Source: Leptobrachium leishanense (Eukaryota; Chordata; Amphibia; Anura; Megophryidae). Taken from it: a stretch of 64,000 bases of DNA. Where the stretch lies: positions 71,194,997-71,258,996 of the forward strand of contig CM019067.1 of the NCBI GenBank assembly GCA_009667805.1, written 5' to 3'. A program made the position numbers and the translations under genes. Positions 23,910 to 37,184 of the stretch are shown here, piece by piece. A model generated the notes under the pieces. That model was given only the letters and a program-made list of their open reading frames with translations, did not search any database and was not told where the DNA came from. How positions within the stretch are numbered: the first letter of the stretch is position 1; each line of letters starts with the position of its first letter.

Positions 23910-25890
23910 GTTGTTACAGTAATGCTAAAGAGACACTAGAACGCATGCAAGGTTCTATCACTAAAGCCTTTAATACAATCCAAACAATTCTACACAGTCT
24001 TTACATGTTTAACGGTTCCTGCAAAGGACGTATTGGTGAGAAACTATAGACGTCACTTGTTCATGTATGCACTGTATGCAAGAAAGGGTAAAATTAAATT
24101 AAAGGGTAATCAGCTCTTGAGCTAAATTACATTCCTATGAGAATTAAAACAAAAACAAAACCCTGAGGTAAACATATGGCATGTTCTTTCTGAGCTCAGC
24201 TCATCCATTGTAGGAGATTTGAGTTCACATGTGTCACGGAGCTCTGTACCCATGGTGGATATTCCCTATTGCCATGCAGAAAGACTCACTTTCATCATCA
24301 ATGCTGCAAGAAGTACTGATGCTGACCCAATACCACCCATGTGAAGCTCATTGTAGGTTGAAGAAAAAAAAAAAAAAAGACTAAAAGTGCTTTATTTGGG
24401 TTTATAGACGAATACATAGTCAAAGGGTATACCCAGGGGAGGGAGGGAATAGGGAAACCAATGGGACAACACAAAGAGGGGATGGACAGCCAAACAAAGG
24501 TAAAGCATACCCTGGCAATAATATACTGTATAGACTCTCCCACAAACACCCTGCTCTAACAGACTAAGAAAGGCACTCCTCTCCACATCATGATAGAGAG
24601 GAGAAAGGTGTTGTTCCAGAACTGGCTTCTTCCAGCTCCAGGCACCCCCAGTACAAAATGACTACCGTCACTACATGGGAGCGATTTCTAAAAGATAGAT
24701 AGATATATATTAGATCAACAACTGTCAAATCAATCTTCCAAGAGTTTTAAGACCAGTTGTAGTTCTACAACTGTTGGGGATCAACTTTTTTCCCCACTAC
24801 TGCGATACATAGAAGAAAAGGGATAGTATGCAAACCTAAGGCATGCATACAACAATCTGCCATTGGGAGATTTATGTTGTACACAACAACAAGTAGAATG
24901 GTGTTTGTATGGTGAATGAATGTTTGATTCTTTTGCTGTTTGTAATTAAGGATAGATCCTGTGGAGTTGGAATTTTCTCTCCTTGCTCAAAAAAGCTATG
25001 AAACCTTACTCTCTATGTAGTTCTCTGTGCCTGCCTTTTTATTCGGGAAAATGGAGTAATAAATAACCCTTGCGTGGGCCACAGTTCAGTATGCTCTCCT
25101 AAACTTGATTCAGAGGGTGCAGCCCATCCAAATGTTGAAGCTCCAACTATAAGCAAATCAGACTTGACACTTCTCTTCCGAATATTGAAGGTCAGCCTTG
25201 AGAAACATCACTTGAAATCTTTCTCTGATCTATTCCTACCAAAACAAGATATATTTGTAAATTAATCCCTGCCTTCTAAGTGTAATATACTATGGGGACC
25301 CCTTACTAAATATAGGAGATGACATTTTATCAGCGCCTTTGTTATCTCTTATATCTCACATGAATTAAGGCAAATGCCAGTGTATTACATGGGGGAACCT
25401 ACTCCTGGGCCATTTAGACAAATTTATGGTAATGCACATCTAATCTCTCAGTAGATGCTTTTCCTGAATCTATGGCATATTTGGGTTGATTGTGCCACGC
25501 TCAACATTTCTCATTCGCTTTATTAAGTCTTTGATATGAATATATTGTATGTAATTTCCATCTCTAAGCATGTGTCATATTTATAAGTCTGGGTGTATGG
25601 TTTTAGTTCTATTTTTAATCACTTACCTTTTACTCTTACATAACAATTATGTACAGTATATTTATAGATGCTTTTTATTAACTCAAGATTAACAGTATGT
25701 GTTCAATCACTGTGGCTATAGTTTGAATCTGTATCAGAAAAGTCTTTCTTAAACAGTCATATTTACATCACGAAGCCACACACCTTTTCGTGAACTTTGT
25801 GCTTTGATTTCTAACATACAAAAATTTGTGACGATGATGATTTTATTGCAGACACATGCATTGCCTATCTTCTAGGGTACCATGCTGAAT
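23910..25890. other. Intron, nothing firmly recognised
   Basis: Unique-looking sequence. Short open frames (for example 25074-25265) match nothing I recognise. Confidence 0.5.
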
Positions 25891-25896
25891 CCAAAG

Positions 25897-26768
25897 GGGA
25901 TAATCAAAGAGCACCGAAATTTCAGTGCTCTTTCATACGGCGCACTTCGGCGACCTCAAATCGCTGACCCTGCGTGGGATTCAGCATTCACAGCAGGGTC
26001 CCGAAAGTGTGCCGAATCTGTCTGCCAATAAACCAGCCAAACCATCCGATAAACCGGCGAAAGCATCCTCAAACCACTGAACAGATCCAATAAACCGGCG
26101 AAAAGAGAACAAATGCATCAATAAGCCGCTGAATGCATCCAATGATCCTCTAAACAGACCGCCGAACTTCTCCGAAAAAAGCTGAGCAGCCAGGGGGTAA
26201 AAAAAACAAACAAAATAAAGCAATTTTTAAAAGGAGTTTGAAACAAAACTAATGAAAATGAATGGAAATCATATATAAGGTCCTGCGAATAACAATAAAA
26301 AGGGCTGCTACAGAATTTTAAAAAAAAGCCATTAAAAAAATCTGAATCAAAACCTTTGCGGAAAAAAATCACCAAAAAATAAATAAAAACATAAAAACTA
26401 TTTTTGCTGAAAATTAAAAGAATAGACTGTTGATTAAATATTTAATAAAAATGGGGATTTTTCTTTTTTTTTTTACATTGAAACGTATGAGATTCGCCTG
26501 TTTAAGTCTGTCGAACAAAACCACCGCAAATCTAGGCCTTTCGCCAACTTTCCTCTACTGTTCGGCGTTCTCTCAATAGATTAACCGTCACTTCTTTATG
26601 GGGAATTTCACTGCTGCCGAATTGCACCTTATCTTGATATCAATTTGGCAATATTTGGTGAATTGCTAGCTTTTTGAATAGCTGAATTGCCACAAAATTG
26701 CACCGTACAGCGAAATTCACAGTTTGGTGAAACTTGGTGGCAAGTTCAGCGCTCTTTGAATAACCCCG
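25897..26768. mobile_element. Diverged TA-type MITE family 1 member
   Basis: The ends GGGGATAATCAAAGAGC and GCTCTTTGAATAACCCC are imperfect inverted repeats. The interior shares the style of family 1 (CCGAA-rich arms, a T/A-rich core, GATTCGCCTGTTTAAG-like stretches) but is much diverged. Confidence 0.7.
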
Positions 26769-27313
26769 TTAATGTAGTCCTCGAAAGAATGCATGGGGAT
26801 GAACAGAATAATCTGTATAGCTTCAGCATTATACAGATTCTTGGTTAGAAATGTAGATATTTTACTACTCAAATTGTCTTTTCGTACATTCCACCTTGTT
26901 CTTCTCCTCCTATCCTAACAATGATCCTACTCAAGACTTTAATAAAGCGCTATTAAAAAAATAAAGCCATTAACCGGTTTCTATAACTGGCCCAGTTATG
27001 AGTGGGCTACCACGCTAGTGGCTCAGCTAGCAATAACTGAGAGCCACAAGCAGATACCTGCAGCGGTGCCCTACACCGCCACTGATATGGTTTCCTGATG
27101 GAGACCAGAGAGAGTCCTCACCAAGACTGAGCGCAAGCAATTAGTCATGTATGAAACAAACACTTATTGAGAACGGGTTGATAAGCTCTTCTATGGGAGA
27201 ATGACACTTGAGTTCATGTATTTTATCTCAGCTGTGTCATAGAGGAAATCGGAGTTCCATGAACAAGAGCCAAAATCTACAATTCAAGTCTTTGCTGCAT
27301 AAATGGACACTAT

Positions 27314-28226
27314 CAGGGTAATTCAAAGAGATTCGAAAAGTCACTGCACGTTCGGTGACTTTTCGTTCTCTTCAATTTGGTTCCTTTTGCCGATCCCATT
27401 TCGGTGACCCTGCGGTGTATTCAGCAAACATCACACAGGGCCCCCGAATTGCAGGGAAAAGCTGCCGCAAACCCGACGAAAACGAACCGCAAAACCCAGC
27501 GAATGCACGCCGAAAACCCTCAAAAACATCTGGATTAACCTGCCGAAAACCACGGAAAAACCCGAGCAGGAGCCGATCACACACAGCGCAGCCTCCGGAA
27601 AAAGCCGACACCGCAGACAGAGTGAAATGAATAAATTAGCAAAACAGTTTGTATGAATGTTTGAAAAGTGAAACACTGTTTGCAAAGAAACTACTGAGCG
27701 AAAATGTCTGAAATTTACATATGAGATCCAGGGAATGATAATAGAAAGGGCTGTTACAGAAAAAATAAGTAAACTTTAAAAAAAAAAAAAACTGACTTTT
27801 AAAAAAAAAATCTGAAAAATGCTTAAAATATCCTAAAAAAATCTATAAATAAAGAGACTCTTTACTGCAGAATTTTATAATGAACGGTTTATTAGATATT
27901 GAATTAAAACGGGAATATTTTTAACATTGAAGCCTATGGGATTCTCCGGAATAAACTTGCCGAATTAAACCACCGAATGGCAGGGCAATTCGGGAACCTT
28001 TCACTGCTGGTTGTGTTCTCTGAATGGCCGAAGCAGTGCTTTTTCATGGGGTTTTCACTGCCCTCGAACCCGCACCGAACAGGCACCGAATGTGCAGGCA
28101 ATTCGTCAGGATTTGGCGAATTGCCTGCTCTCTGGATAGCCGAATGGCCAAGAAAGGTAACCGAACGCTGATTTTCAGCTTTCGGTTAGCTTTCTCAAGC
28201 AATTCGGATCTCATTGAATTACCCTG
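27314..28226. mobile_element. TA-type MITE family 1, complete copy (913 bp)
   Basis: The ends are CAGGGTAATTCAAAGAG and CATTGAATTACCCTG, with TA following on the right. The interior is collinear, in the opposite orientation, with 6667-7543. It includes the GCGAATTGCCTGC arms and the 'CATTGAAGCCTATGGGATTC' segment. No transposase is present. Confidence 0.85.
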
Positions 28227-29035
28227 TATGGCTTTTGGCACAGATTCTCGCATAGTCTTCATCACCGCAATGGAAGTCATACATGGTGCAGGGAGACTCT
28301 CCAAGATCACTACACATCAAATATGGCGACCGAGTGAGCTGATGACTAATGGGCTTAACTGCCTATAAAACAGCAGGCCACTGGGGCCGCGAGTAAATAT
28401 ATAGTGCAGGTACTGACTGTGTGAGTTCAAATGTGCTTGATCTCGTGGCCAGGAAACCATTGGTACTTATGTTGTAATTATGCTAAATTCCCTTGTTTGT
28501 CCTTACAGACATCTCGTTTTATGCTTCTGGCAACTTGTGTGTTTAAAAGTGACATTTGCGAAGTTTTTAGCTTGTTCAGGGCATGTTTCTCAGTTTTTAT
28601 CACATCCTTTTATTCCTCCGTTTTTCTCAATTGTATTCATTCAACAGTGGGATTGCGGTCCTCATTGATCCGATGATGGATGGAACATAGGGGTTCCATG
28701 GGCATTCCTCAGTTTTCTTGCAAAAGAAGAAATGAGATTTCTGCTCATTTGACATTTTGTGTGTTTGCAAACATTTTGGAGACCCTTCTTTTACCTCCCA
28801 TTTTTTATTTGGTATTGCTGTGGGGGGTTTTTTGAGGGAGGGGGGTTGTGGTGAATTGCCACGACTCAAGTATGGCCATCAAATCAGTTTCTATACTTCT
28901 AATGATGAGGGGATTCAATGGACAGTCTAAGTTTTTGGTGCCTTTTGCGCATTTCCCGTAGCGCTTTTCCACAGGAACTTTCAGCGCTCACATTGTTTAA
29001 AGTTGAGGAATTTTACATCTATGCCACAGTCTATG

Positions 29036-29187
29036 TCAGACATTCCCAACCCTGGTCTCAAGTCCTCCTAACAGGCCAGATATTAAGGATTACCTTGGGG
29101 AAATGCAGACTGGATCCTGCAATCACTGAGCAGCAAATCATATCACCTGTGCGGTGCTTCAGATATCTGGAAAACCTGGCCTGTTTG
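29036..29187. mobile_element. hAT-type short MITE, diverged copy
   Basis: It carries CATTCCCAACCCTGG, 'CTGCAATCACTGAGCAGCAAA' and 'AGATATCTGGAAAACCTGGCC'. This is the reverse of the element at 60084-60265. Its right end abuts another MITE, so the boundary is approximate. Confidence 0.65.
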
Positions 29188-29576
29188 GCCGGGTCAGACA
29201 AACGCAGTGATCACGTCCATGTTGCCGCACATTTTAACGTCCGTCGTAGCATAAAATTATGATCAATAGAGATCCACACATGAAGTACGTCCGCACACCG
29301 GACGCAATTTAGGCAAGAACGGCAAACCGCTAGGATGGACGCACAGAGTGCACCACGTCCACGTAGTTTTGTGTGTGAGTGATGGAACGTGGTCAGACGG
29401 ACTGCATTTTTGACGTCCAGCATTTTTGACGGACAAAATGTTTTTTCATATCATGTATCAATTTTCTTCATTTTATTTCCCATCTACATCAGTCACAAAA
29501 AAGGTCAGTCAAAAAAAAAAGACCGTGTGGTGCACGGACGCACAGTGTGCTCAGAATGCGTTCATCTGACATTAGC
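29188..29576. mobile_element. CpG-rich MITE with GGNNNGGTCAGAC-type ends
   Basis: The ends GGCCGGGTCAGACAAACGCA and TGCGTTCATCTGACATTAGCC are imperfect inverted repeats. The interior is rich in ACGTCC/GGACGC. It resembles the element at 50194-50619. Confidence 0.7.
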
Positions 29577-29968
29577 CTTAGCGGGCGAGAGACGTTAGCT
29601 TGGAGAGACGTGACGAACAACAAAGTCAAATGCCCTTTCTTCATTATCTATATGGGCGAATACATTGTCAAACGACCAGTAAATAAAGAAGACTTTTATT
29701 AGCTACAATGCACACTAATTTCATCCGTTGGTACTATAAAAACATTTGGAAAATCAGAAGTATGGGAAGGATTCATAATAATAACCAAAATTAAACTTTA
29801 AATAAAAAGCCGCAATAAAATTCCTCATCTAATTAAAAAAAAAAAGAACTATGTAATATTTAAATATGGCGTGCTGTGGGGTGGTTGGTGAGAGCGTCTT
29901 GTAAGTGTGGAGTGATTGTCTAAATATACTGCACTGTGTAAGTAGTTAAATCATTTTTAGATGAATAC

Positions 29969-30253
29969 CTGATCTTTTTGAGCGGAGGTTTCCCTGGCGC
30001 TGACGAGTTCCGCATCTAGCTGAGCAATCTTTCGCTCTAGATGACCAAGCTCCGCTTGGTGATTCTGCTGGGATGTCATGATATCCAGCTGCAGGGCCTT
30101 CAGAGTCTTTTCAAGCTCTTCGATTTCAAGGGAATATCGTTTCTGTTGAACACGTGCATTATCAGCTTCAGCGTCTCGTTCTCCTATGACCCTCTGGTAC
30201 TCCGCGAGTTTTGAAGTTTTCTCATTGAGCTGGTTTCTCAGCTTTTCAGTCTC
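29969..30253 (-). CDS. Internal exon 2 of the coiled-coil protein gene
   Basis: The exon has 285 bases and 95 codons, phase 0 at both ends. The acceptor is CATTTAG|GAG and the donor CAG|GTATTC. The peptide starts ETEKLRNQLNEKTSKL and ends ETSAQKDQ. It contains repeated leucine heptads, for example in LEIEELEKTLKALQLD and in HLERKIAQLDAEL. It joins in frame to the exon at 36706-36936 across a 6.45-kb intron, giving a continuous helix with no proline. The role is inferred to be structural or scaffolding, because only coiled coil is visible. No stop codon or frameshift is present, which argues for a functional gene and against a pseudogene. Confidence 0.88.
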
Positions 30254-30629
30254 CTAAATGAATAAACAGGTTTGAGTCTAGAAAACAGACCAAGCGTAAC
30301 CAACGATTGTACCCATCAATTTATGGCAGATTTATTGTCAAAACAGGGCATTAGCAGTGCATTAAGAGACTGTCATTATATATTGTGCACAAATAACAAT
30401 GGCTGTACTAATAGGATTAGGATAGGATATCTGGTACTTCTGAAAATTAATACCATTTAAGAAACAAATATACAAAAAAACGGTTTAAAAACTGGTATTC
30501 TCATCATTGTATTTACACCGGATAGAGGCATAATAATACTACGCAACAAATAGCACATGAACAATAAAGAGTATTCCAAATAATAGGAGAAAAATCACAA
30601 TTTCTGAGTTAGACAAAATATATATGTAC

Positions 30630-30920
30630 AGTACATTCAGAAAGTATACAGATATTCACAGACCCTTCATTTTTTTGTTGTAGCGCTTGCTTAAATTTGT
30701 TTTTTCCCCTATCCATCCGGACTCATCACCCTGTATTTATAAATTTATTTTACAACATTGAATATCTGTTAAAAGCCAAAAAATGGAAATATCACATTGG
30801 CTTAAGTATTCGGACCCTTAACTCTGTAATTAAAGAACCTTTAGCAGTGATTATAACTTCAAGTCTTTTTGTGCTTGATGTGACGAGCTTTGGACATCTG
30901 GGTTTGGGACATTTCTGTGT
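30630..30920. mobile_element. Tc1-like terminal fragment
   Basis: The sequence GTACATTCAGAAAGTATACA, then CAGACCCTTCATTTTTTTGT, CACATTGGCTTAAGTATTCG and 'TTTAGCAGTGATTATAACTT' matches the well-known terminal region of a fish/amphibian Tc1-like element as I remember it. Only one end is present. Confidence 0.55.
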
Positions 30921-30954
30921 GACACCAGAGCAGTGTAACCAGCACACAGTGAGG

Positions 30955-31242
30955 GGGTACTGGGGCTACAGGGAGAGGATGATTGGGGGAACTTGGATAG
31001 AGAGAGAGAGATTAACTGGAGGTACTTGGAGAAAGTGGGGGTACTTGGAGAGAGAAAGCGTGACTGGAGGTACTTGGAGAGAGAGAGTGACTGCGGGTAC
31101 TGGGAGAGAGTGACTGGGGTACTTGAGGGAGAGAGTGATGGGGTACTTGAAGGAGAGAGTGACTGGGGTACTTGAGGGAGAGAGTGACTGGGGGTACTTA
31201 AGGGAGAGAGTGACTGGGGGTACTTAAGGGAGAGAGTAACTG
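30955..31242. repeat. Minisatellite, ~27-bp unit
   Basis: Units of the type GAGAGAGTGACTGGGGGTAC followed by TTGAGG/TTAAGG are repeated about ten times, more regular toward the right. Open frames across it on both strands are artefacts. Confidence 0.9.
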
Positions 31243-31865
31243 GGTATAGTGTGAGTACTTTTTTATAATTAATATGCAGTGTTTTCAGATATCGGCTTTG
31301 GTTTTCTTTCTCATTATATGGCAGGGGTCTTAAGCTCTGGTCCCCCAGATGTTTCTGAATGACACCTCCTATGATTCTCTGGGCATTTATTGCATTCAAA
31401 AAATTCTGGGATTTGTAGGAAAATATGTATATGTGGAGCCAGAGTATGAGATGTCTCTTATAGTTTATTGAGTGTTGTTTGATGTGAAAAAATATAATTT
31501 AAACAATTTTATCATAAGGCTCCAACATGTCCTGGTCAGTAATGGCAGTCATTAGGTCACAAGGATAGAACCTGTCGCAGTTGAGATACATTGGCGCTGT
31601 TGACAGGCTTAAGAAATTTATGGCCATATATTGTGAACTAAACTCCCATCATTTTTTAACAGAGCTTAGGGTTTAAAACCTTGTTTAAAATCTGCAATGG
31701 GTTACCAGTTGTTGAAATCTTGAACGTGTTAAGAGTTGTTAGAACCTTAGAGGGTTAAAGTTTGTTAAAATCTTTAATGTGTGAGCTTCGGTTAAAGTCT
31801 TTACATGAATTGAAGTGCTCTCCTTCTGGTTTGTTGTATATTTTTTGACTTGAGAAGCACCTGCC

Positions 31866-32880
31866 CAGGGCCGTATTAACATAGGGGCTGATGGAGCAGC
31901 AGCTCCAGGCCCATGCCCCAGAACAGGCCCAGAGAAAGGATAACTGTCTGCATTGATGGGCATTTGGACCCCTATATCTCCAACCCCATAGCAGCTACAG
32001 GGTCATGTGAGGTATCACTGAAAAGGCCAGAGCTTTACCAATGATACCAAACATGACCAGGTTTTATGTAACATTAAAAATAAAATAATAAATATTTCTT
32101 TATTTTTTCTAACACAGCAATATTTTTCACCTTTCAATTATAAAGTGAACAATGAGCCTGCACTAACTCACCATCTAATTTCTCATGTCACCAACAAGTG
32201 TGGAGGTGATGGCACAATCTGTTGATACGAATTGTTAAATCAAAAACGTAAACTGCCACTTTGGGGGGGTTTGGACCCCTACGTCATTAATCTTTACACC
32301 TCACAAGGTCACGTGAGGTGTCATTGGACAGGTCAGAGTCTGGCCTTTGCATTGATACCAAACATGACCATGTAAAATCTAACAAAAAAAAACTATTTAT
32401 TTTTAGTTCCAAAGCGATGGCATTGTCCATTTGTCAAGTATAAAATGAGCAATACCACTGCCATTACTCACCTTTTCATTTGCTACACTGGGAGCAAGGT
32501 CAGTGTTTTACACATAGTTATATTATTCGTAAACCCCACCCTCCAAAACACAGGGGAAATATTAAATTTTTTGATTACAATTGTATATTTTTCATAAAAA
32601 TGCAGTACCGGGTTCCCATTTCACTTTTTTTTTTTTAACAAGAATGTCCTATAGAATATATAACCACAAAGGTTTGGATGAGAAAATGGGGAAAATAATT
32701 TTAAATGCTTTAAATGATTGAAATATGAATGAATAATTACTCACACAGTATCTGCCTGGTCAGATATACCTGAATCTGCACTATTAAATAAACTAAAATA
32801 TGTTTTCATTTCACTAAATGAAAAAAAAAGCCAACCAAAATTTTCAGCTCCAGGCCCATAGAGATCTTAAACCAGCCCTG
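31866..32880. mobile_element. hAT-type element with 8-bp target duplication (1,015 bp)
   Basis: The ends CAGGGCCGTATTAACAT and rc CAGGGCTGGTTTAAGAT are imperfect inverted repeats. The flanks are an exact 8-base duplication CACCTGCC (31858-31865, 32881-32888). No transposase reading frame is visible. The interior contains the hairpin module twice (32000-32059 and 32307-32370). Confidence 0.88.
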
Positions 32881-33168
32881 CACCTGCCCACTTAGGTTAG
32901 TAAAGGTTGAGAGCTGCTCTCCTGGTGTATAATATATACACATACACACTCTGTATAGCTTTCACGGTCTTCCACCAATACAGCTGCCCGGTGCTTAGCT
33001 CAACAATGCAGGTAACCGTAGCAAGCCAGCACTCTATACTTGTCCTGATGAAAGCTCGAGGTGAGCTGAAACGTTGACTACATTGGGCCATTTTTGATTT
33101 AATACAGTTTGTTTTTTATGAAGACCCTGGAGTGCTGGCTTTGAATATAATATATATCGCAACAGAGT

Positions 33169-33505
33169 ATAGCAGTAGGTAGGGATACCTTTTTTATTGG
33201 ACTAACGTAACATTTAAAAGTCAAGCTTTTGAGTACACCTCTTTTCTTCAGGTTTGGAAGCTTTACTGACCAAAATCATAGAATAGAGCAATAAAAAGCC
33301 AAGCAGAAGGGGGGGGGGGGGTGAGGTCATAAATACTAATAGTGTAATCTATGGTCAAGAAAGGTAAGCTTCCAGACCTGAAGGAGAGAGGTATAACTCT
33401 CGAAAGCTTGTCTTTTAAATGTAACGTTAGTCCATTAAAGAAGGTATCACTACTTACTGCTATACTGTGGTGATTTTGGCATCTGGACTAACACGGTTTA
33501 TCTAA
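33169..33505. mobile_element. Foldback element with ~65-bp inverted arms
   Basis: The left arm (TATAGCAGTAGGTAGGGATA … ACATTTAAAAGTCAAGCTTT) is the reverse complement, with few mismatches, of the right arm (AAAGCTTGTCTTTTAAATGT … TACTTACTGCTATA). A G-run and a short unique loop lie between. A TA microsatellite follows at 33518-33560. Confidence 0.75.
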
Positions 33506-33517
33506 TCTACACTGAGA

Positions 33518-33552
<35 letters not shown>

Positions 33553-33569
33553 ATATATAATTTTCTTGC

Positions 33570-36500
33570 AAAAAGGAAGAAAAGAAAAGCGACTTCTTGA
33601 CAGTTCCTTAGTAAAAAGGCAGGAAATAACTCCCAGAAGAAATCAGTGACAAACACACAAAGACCTTCACAATACAGTCGCACTATTATTTCATTAAAAG
33701 AAACATGCTTCCGTGCTTTCTATAGGGAATTAATAAGCGTGAACATAGGAGAAGTAAAAAATGTGAAAAGCTATTGGTTTTTTCCATCAGAATGTTAATT
33801 GGTTACTTCATGTGGAACTTGATTGGTATCAGACAACAGTTATATTAAATTAAGTGAGATTTGAGAAATATGAGTTTCAAAAGGGGGACCATAAGGAAGA
33901 ACCTACAATATGAAAACAATCACGTAAAAACGTGTCTGATTTGACAAAAGAAAGACGGATGAAATCAACAATGAGGTCATTAATATTTTGGTATCAAATC
34001 ACGACCGATTTGCTTGAATAAGAGAATTTTTTTATTCTGCTCTGACATTTAATAAATTGAGCCCAGATTCCATCTTTATGCCCAAACACATGATTTCCTC
34101 ATTTTAGGAGTGTAAATAAATGCCCAGTGACACACACTATGCAGGCCTTAATGCACAAGCGTGCGTAGGTCTCTTTTTTCTTACGTTAAGGTATATTTGC
34201 AGCTGTACGGTCTGAGCATTGTATTCTTCATCGGAATGGCTGTGATTGCTCTCATATGTCTTGAAATTAGAACAAATGTTATTCATTTTACCTTCAGTCT
34301 GTGAGATCTGGAAAAGAAATAGAAAAATACTGAAATTCATTAAGAACTCTCAGAATACACAAGGCACTTTGCATCGAGTGAAAAGGTCTGCAGAGGTTAC
34401 GGTGTACATGAATTTCTTCAAAATTGTGTTTAACCCCTTCACAGACCTGTAAAAAGTACGAAAGGTTGGTTTACCTGATCTTACAGGGCATAAACCACTA
34501 ATGACCTTGGGTTATGTAAAGTAATTTCTTGCCACTTTATATAGTTATGACCCATAAGAATGAACCCATATGTGCATTAGTTCTTTTACTGCTGTATAAA
34601 TTATATATTTTACAAGAGACAACTACAGAGGCCCTGGTTTGTTTCTTTATGTTCAAAGTTAAAAGGACACTATAGGGTTAAAACAGGAAATGGGAGGAAG
34701 CTGAGGGGTTACACATTAACTCCTTCAGACCCCCTCAACACCCTCTTTCTGTTTTAATCATTTTGTTCCCTATACAAGCTCCACTGATTCCAGCACTGGT
34801 CTCCCTCTGATCTCTGCAGGATATGACATGTTTTTTTTTTGAGAAAGGATTTTACCAGGAAGGATACATTGAGATTTCTCTCGTTTTCAAGTATGTCCTG
34901 GGTGGCGAGTATGTACCGTTAGGTGTCTTGCCCAAGGATACGTTTTCAGCTCAGCAGGTCATGTGATCGGAGGGGGCAGCCAATCCAGTGGCTCTCAATG
35001 CAAGAAGACATGGATACCATTGGACAGGACTGGCTCCCAAAGGTGTCCAAGGCCTGAAACCTGAGCTTAGGCTCTGGCTAAGGCTATGGACCTGCACTAG
35101 GAGATCAGACGTAGGCCTCTGCGCCCCCCCCCCCACGCTAGAGGGAGGGGGAGAGGGAGCAGGGAATTCAGAGCAGTCTGACCAGTCAGATAATATTGAG
35201 TTTTCCCCACTGTGTAGAGCATTGCTTTAAGTATCATTTTCAATATTTGTTGTATATTTGTTCTATTTGTAGGTGGATATGCAGGTCGAGATCTTACTAT
35301 AAAATATTAGTCAGTAGAACTAAAATACATGAAGCATGAAAAATAAAACAATAATTACATTGTATTTTTTTAACTCCATAGCTACTGTATGTGTAGCTTT
35401 ATGACGTAGATTGACAGTTTGCGGTTCCTATCTGTTGATGGTGTATGCTGTTACAGTAAAATAATCAATTAAACATTTTTTTTTTTTTTTTAAAAAGCAA
35501 GATACCTGTGAGAATCTAGATTTTAAAAATATGTACTTTTGTGCTATACGGCTAAATGATCCCAAACAAAATAAGGATTTTTAAAAATATTTCTCAAATA
35601 ACCCAAAACGAAGCCATGCACAATAAATAAAGCAATCTGTCAACCACAGCTATAAGTAAAGTATATAACTAAATATAAAATATAGGACATTTCCTACGTG
35701 AACTTGCCATGTGTGCACACAGTTCACACAATTTGCAGGCAGTTTGACCCTTGAAATGCTGATATTTTTTTAAATGAAAACTAGATACCGCATTGACATT
35801 TGAAATCGGAAATTGGCAGATCTTGGATTTGACCTTGAAACTTCACAACAATGGTAGCATTTTCCAATCTTTATTATATTTTGCTTGTGCTAAATTGAGG
35901 AGGCCCTTAAAACAGTACAGCACGGTGTCCTGATCCAATTTGTTTTTTTCTTTTTAAGAAATAAAATAAATACATACATATTTAATTTTCCTCATAAACC
36001 GTAGTTGGTAAATAATTAAAATAAAAAATATCAATTATGTTACAGTATTGTCTTTATAATTAGGATTTCTGCTTGTCATGGTAAAACATTTCTCTGTTTT
36101 TGTCATAATCAGGTTAAAAACAGCTGGTCCCACTCCAGTGCATTACTTAGCAATGTCGGCCTCTGCAGTGTGTTTGACAGCTTCAACAGGTATTTGTGTG
36201 GTTTAGCACCCGAACCCTACCTAATGGCCTTGTCAATCTTTCTGCAGGATGTAGCATGGCTAAGCAGCAATCCTTGGGGAACAGAGCACAAAACATTTAA
36301 AGGGCAAGTCCTGCCGAATATAATGTGCTGAATTTTTGGCCATATATTATGTATACACTTAATACCGCTAAAAAAAAATCTATAGGACTAAAACCCCCGA
36401 TAAATACCTCACGGGGTAGTGAAAAATTATCTTTGATCGAAACTATAATGGATTATAAACAGAAATATAGTCCTTCTCAAATAGAAGTGTTCGAGTAGAA

Positions 36501-36700
36501 AGCCACGCATACATAAGATGAATTTCCTGTGGTGTGGCTTCTGCTTGAACTTAAGCTGAAGAAAGAAAAAAATGGAATATATCAAAGTTGATAGGATCCA
36601 AAAAAAAGTGGAATAAAATAAAACAGAAGATGGTTTTTGTTCAGGAATGACACAGGCTCACGAGACAAAAGTTTAAAAAAAAAAAAAAGGCGACTATAAA
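33570..36700. other. Intron, mostly unrecognised, one LINE tail fragment
   Basis: This is AT-rich sequence. A fragment near 34660-34690 (AAAAGGACACTATAGGGTTA) resembles the start of a common frog repeat. A 3' L2 tail piece lies at 34840-34905. Nothing coding was recognised. Confidence 0.5.
34840..34905 (-). mobile_element. L2-type LINE 3' tail fragment
   Basis: This is a short copy of the stereotyped tail (TTTTACCAGGAAGGATACAT, then TCTCGTTTTCAAGTATGTCC). Confidence 0.7.
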
Positions 36701-36705
36701 AATAC

Positions 36706-36936
36706 CTGCTTTTGTAGCTCGTCAACCTTTTGTTTCATTGTCTTCGCCAGCTGCTCATGTTGCTGGCACTGTTCTTTGTTCACTTTAACTTCGTCCTTAG
36801 AGGAATGCAGCTCTCCGGTTAACTGGTCAATCAGGTCTTCGAAGGTCTGTACCTGGTCACTCTTTTCCTCGTGTTGACGTTGAAGAATCAATATTTCAGC
36901 TTCTTTGCTCTGAATTGTCTCTTTTTGGTTAGCAAT
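36706..36936 (-). CDS. Internal exon 1 (of four seen) of a coiled-coil protein gene
   Basis: This minus-strand exon is 231 bases long, exactly 77 codons, and is open throughout. It follows a pyrimidine-rich acceptor (TTTCTAG) and ends at a CAG|GTATTT donor, phase 0 at both ends. The peptide starts IANQKETIQSKEAEI and ends MKQKVDELQKQ. It is rich in E, K and Q with heptad-spaced L, I and V, so a parallel alpha-helical coiled coil is expected. No catalytic motif, signal peptide or membrane segment is visible. GC content and codon use stand out from the AT-rich flanks. The open frame continues a little past both splice sites, but the splice consensus fixes the limits. I do not recognise the protein with certainty. 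Long centrosomal, ciliary or FHA-domain coiled-coil proteins such as FHAD1 were considered from memory, but this is unconfirmed. Confidence 0.87.
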
Positions 36937-37184
36937 CTAGAAAGTAAGAACGCACAGAAAAAGAAAAGTATTTGACGGAAATATTTTTTTTAGCCAGCTG
37001 ATAGAATTTATCCAGTAAAAATGATACAGTGCCAAGCGCAACATAATTATATATATTGCTGGGATGTGTAAATGTTTTCCACAATTATAAACTTAATAAC
37101 GTTATAAATTTGCTATGTGGAGGCTTTTAATCTTGCTTTTTTCCCCTCCAACAGAATTTAAATATATAATTATATACATATATA

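Noticed and set aside
25074..25265. 63-codon frame MGHSSVCSPKLDSEGAAHP
   Set aside because: It contains no recognised domain, splice-site support or repeat relation. It is too short to claim as a gene.
30851..31399. 182-codon serine- and proline-rich open frame on the minus strand
   Set aside because: It runs over the 27-bp minisatellite (repeated SLSPSSTP-type peptides) and its flanks.
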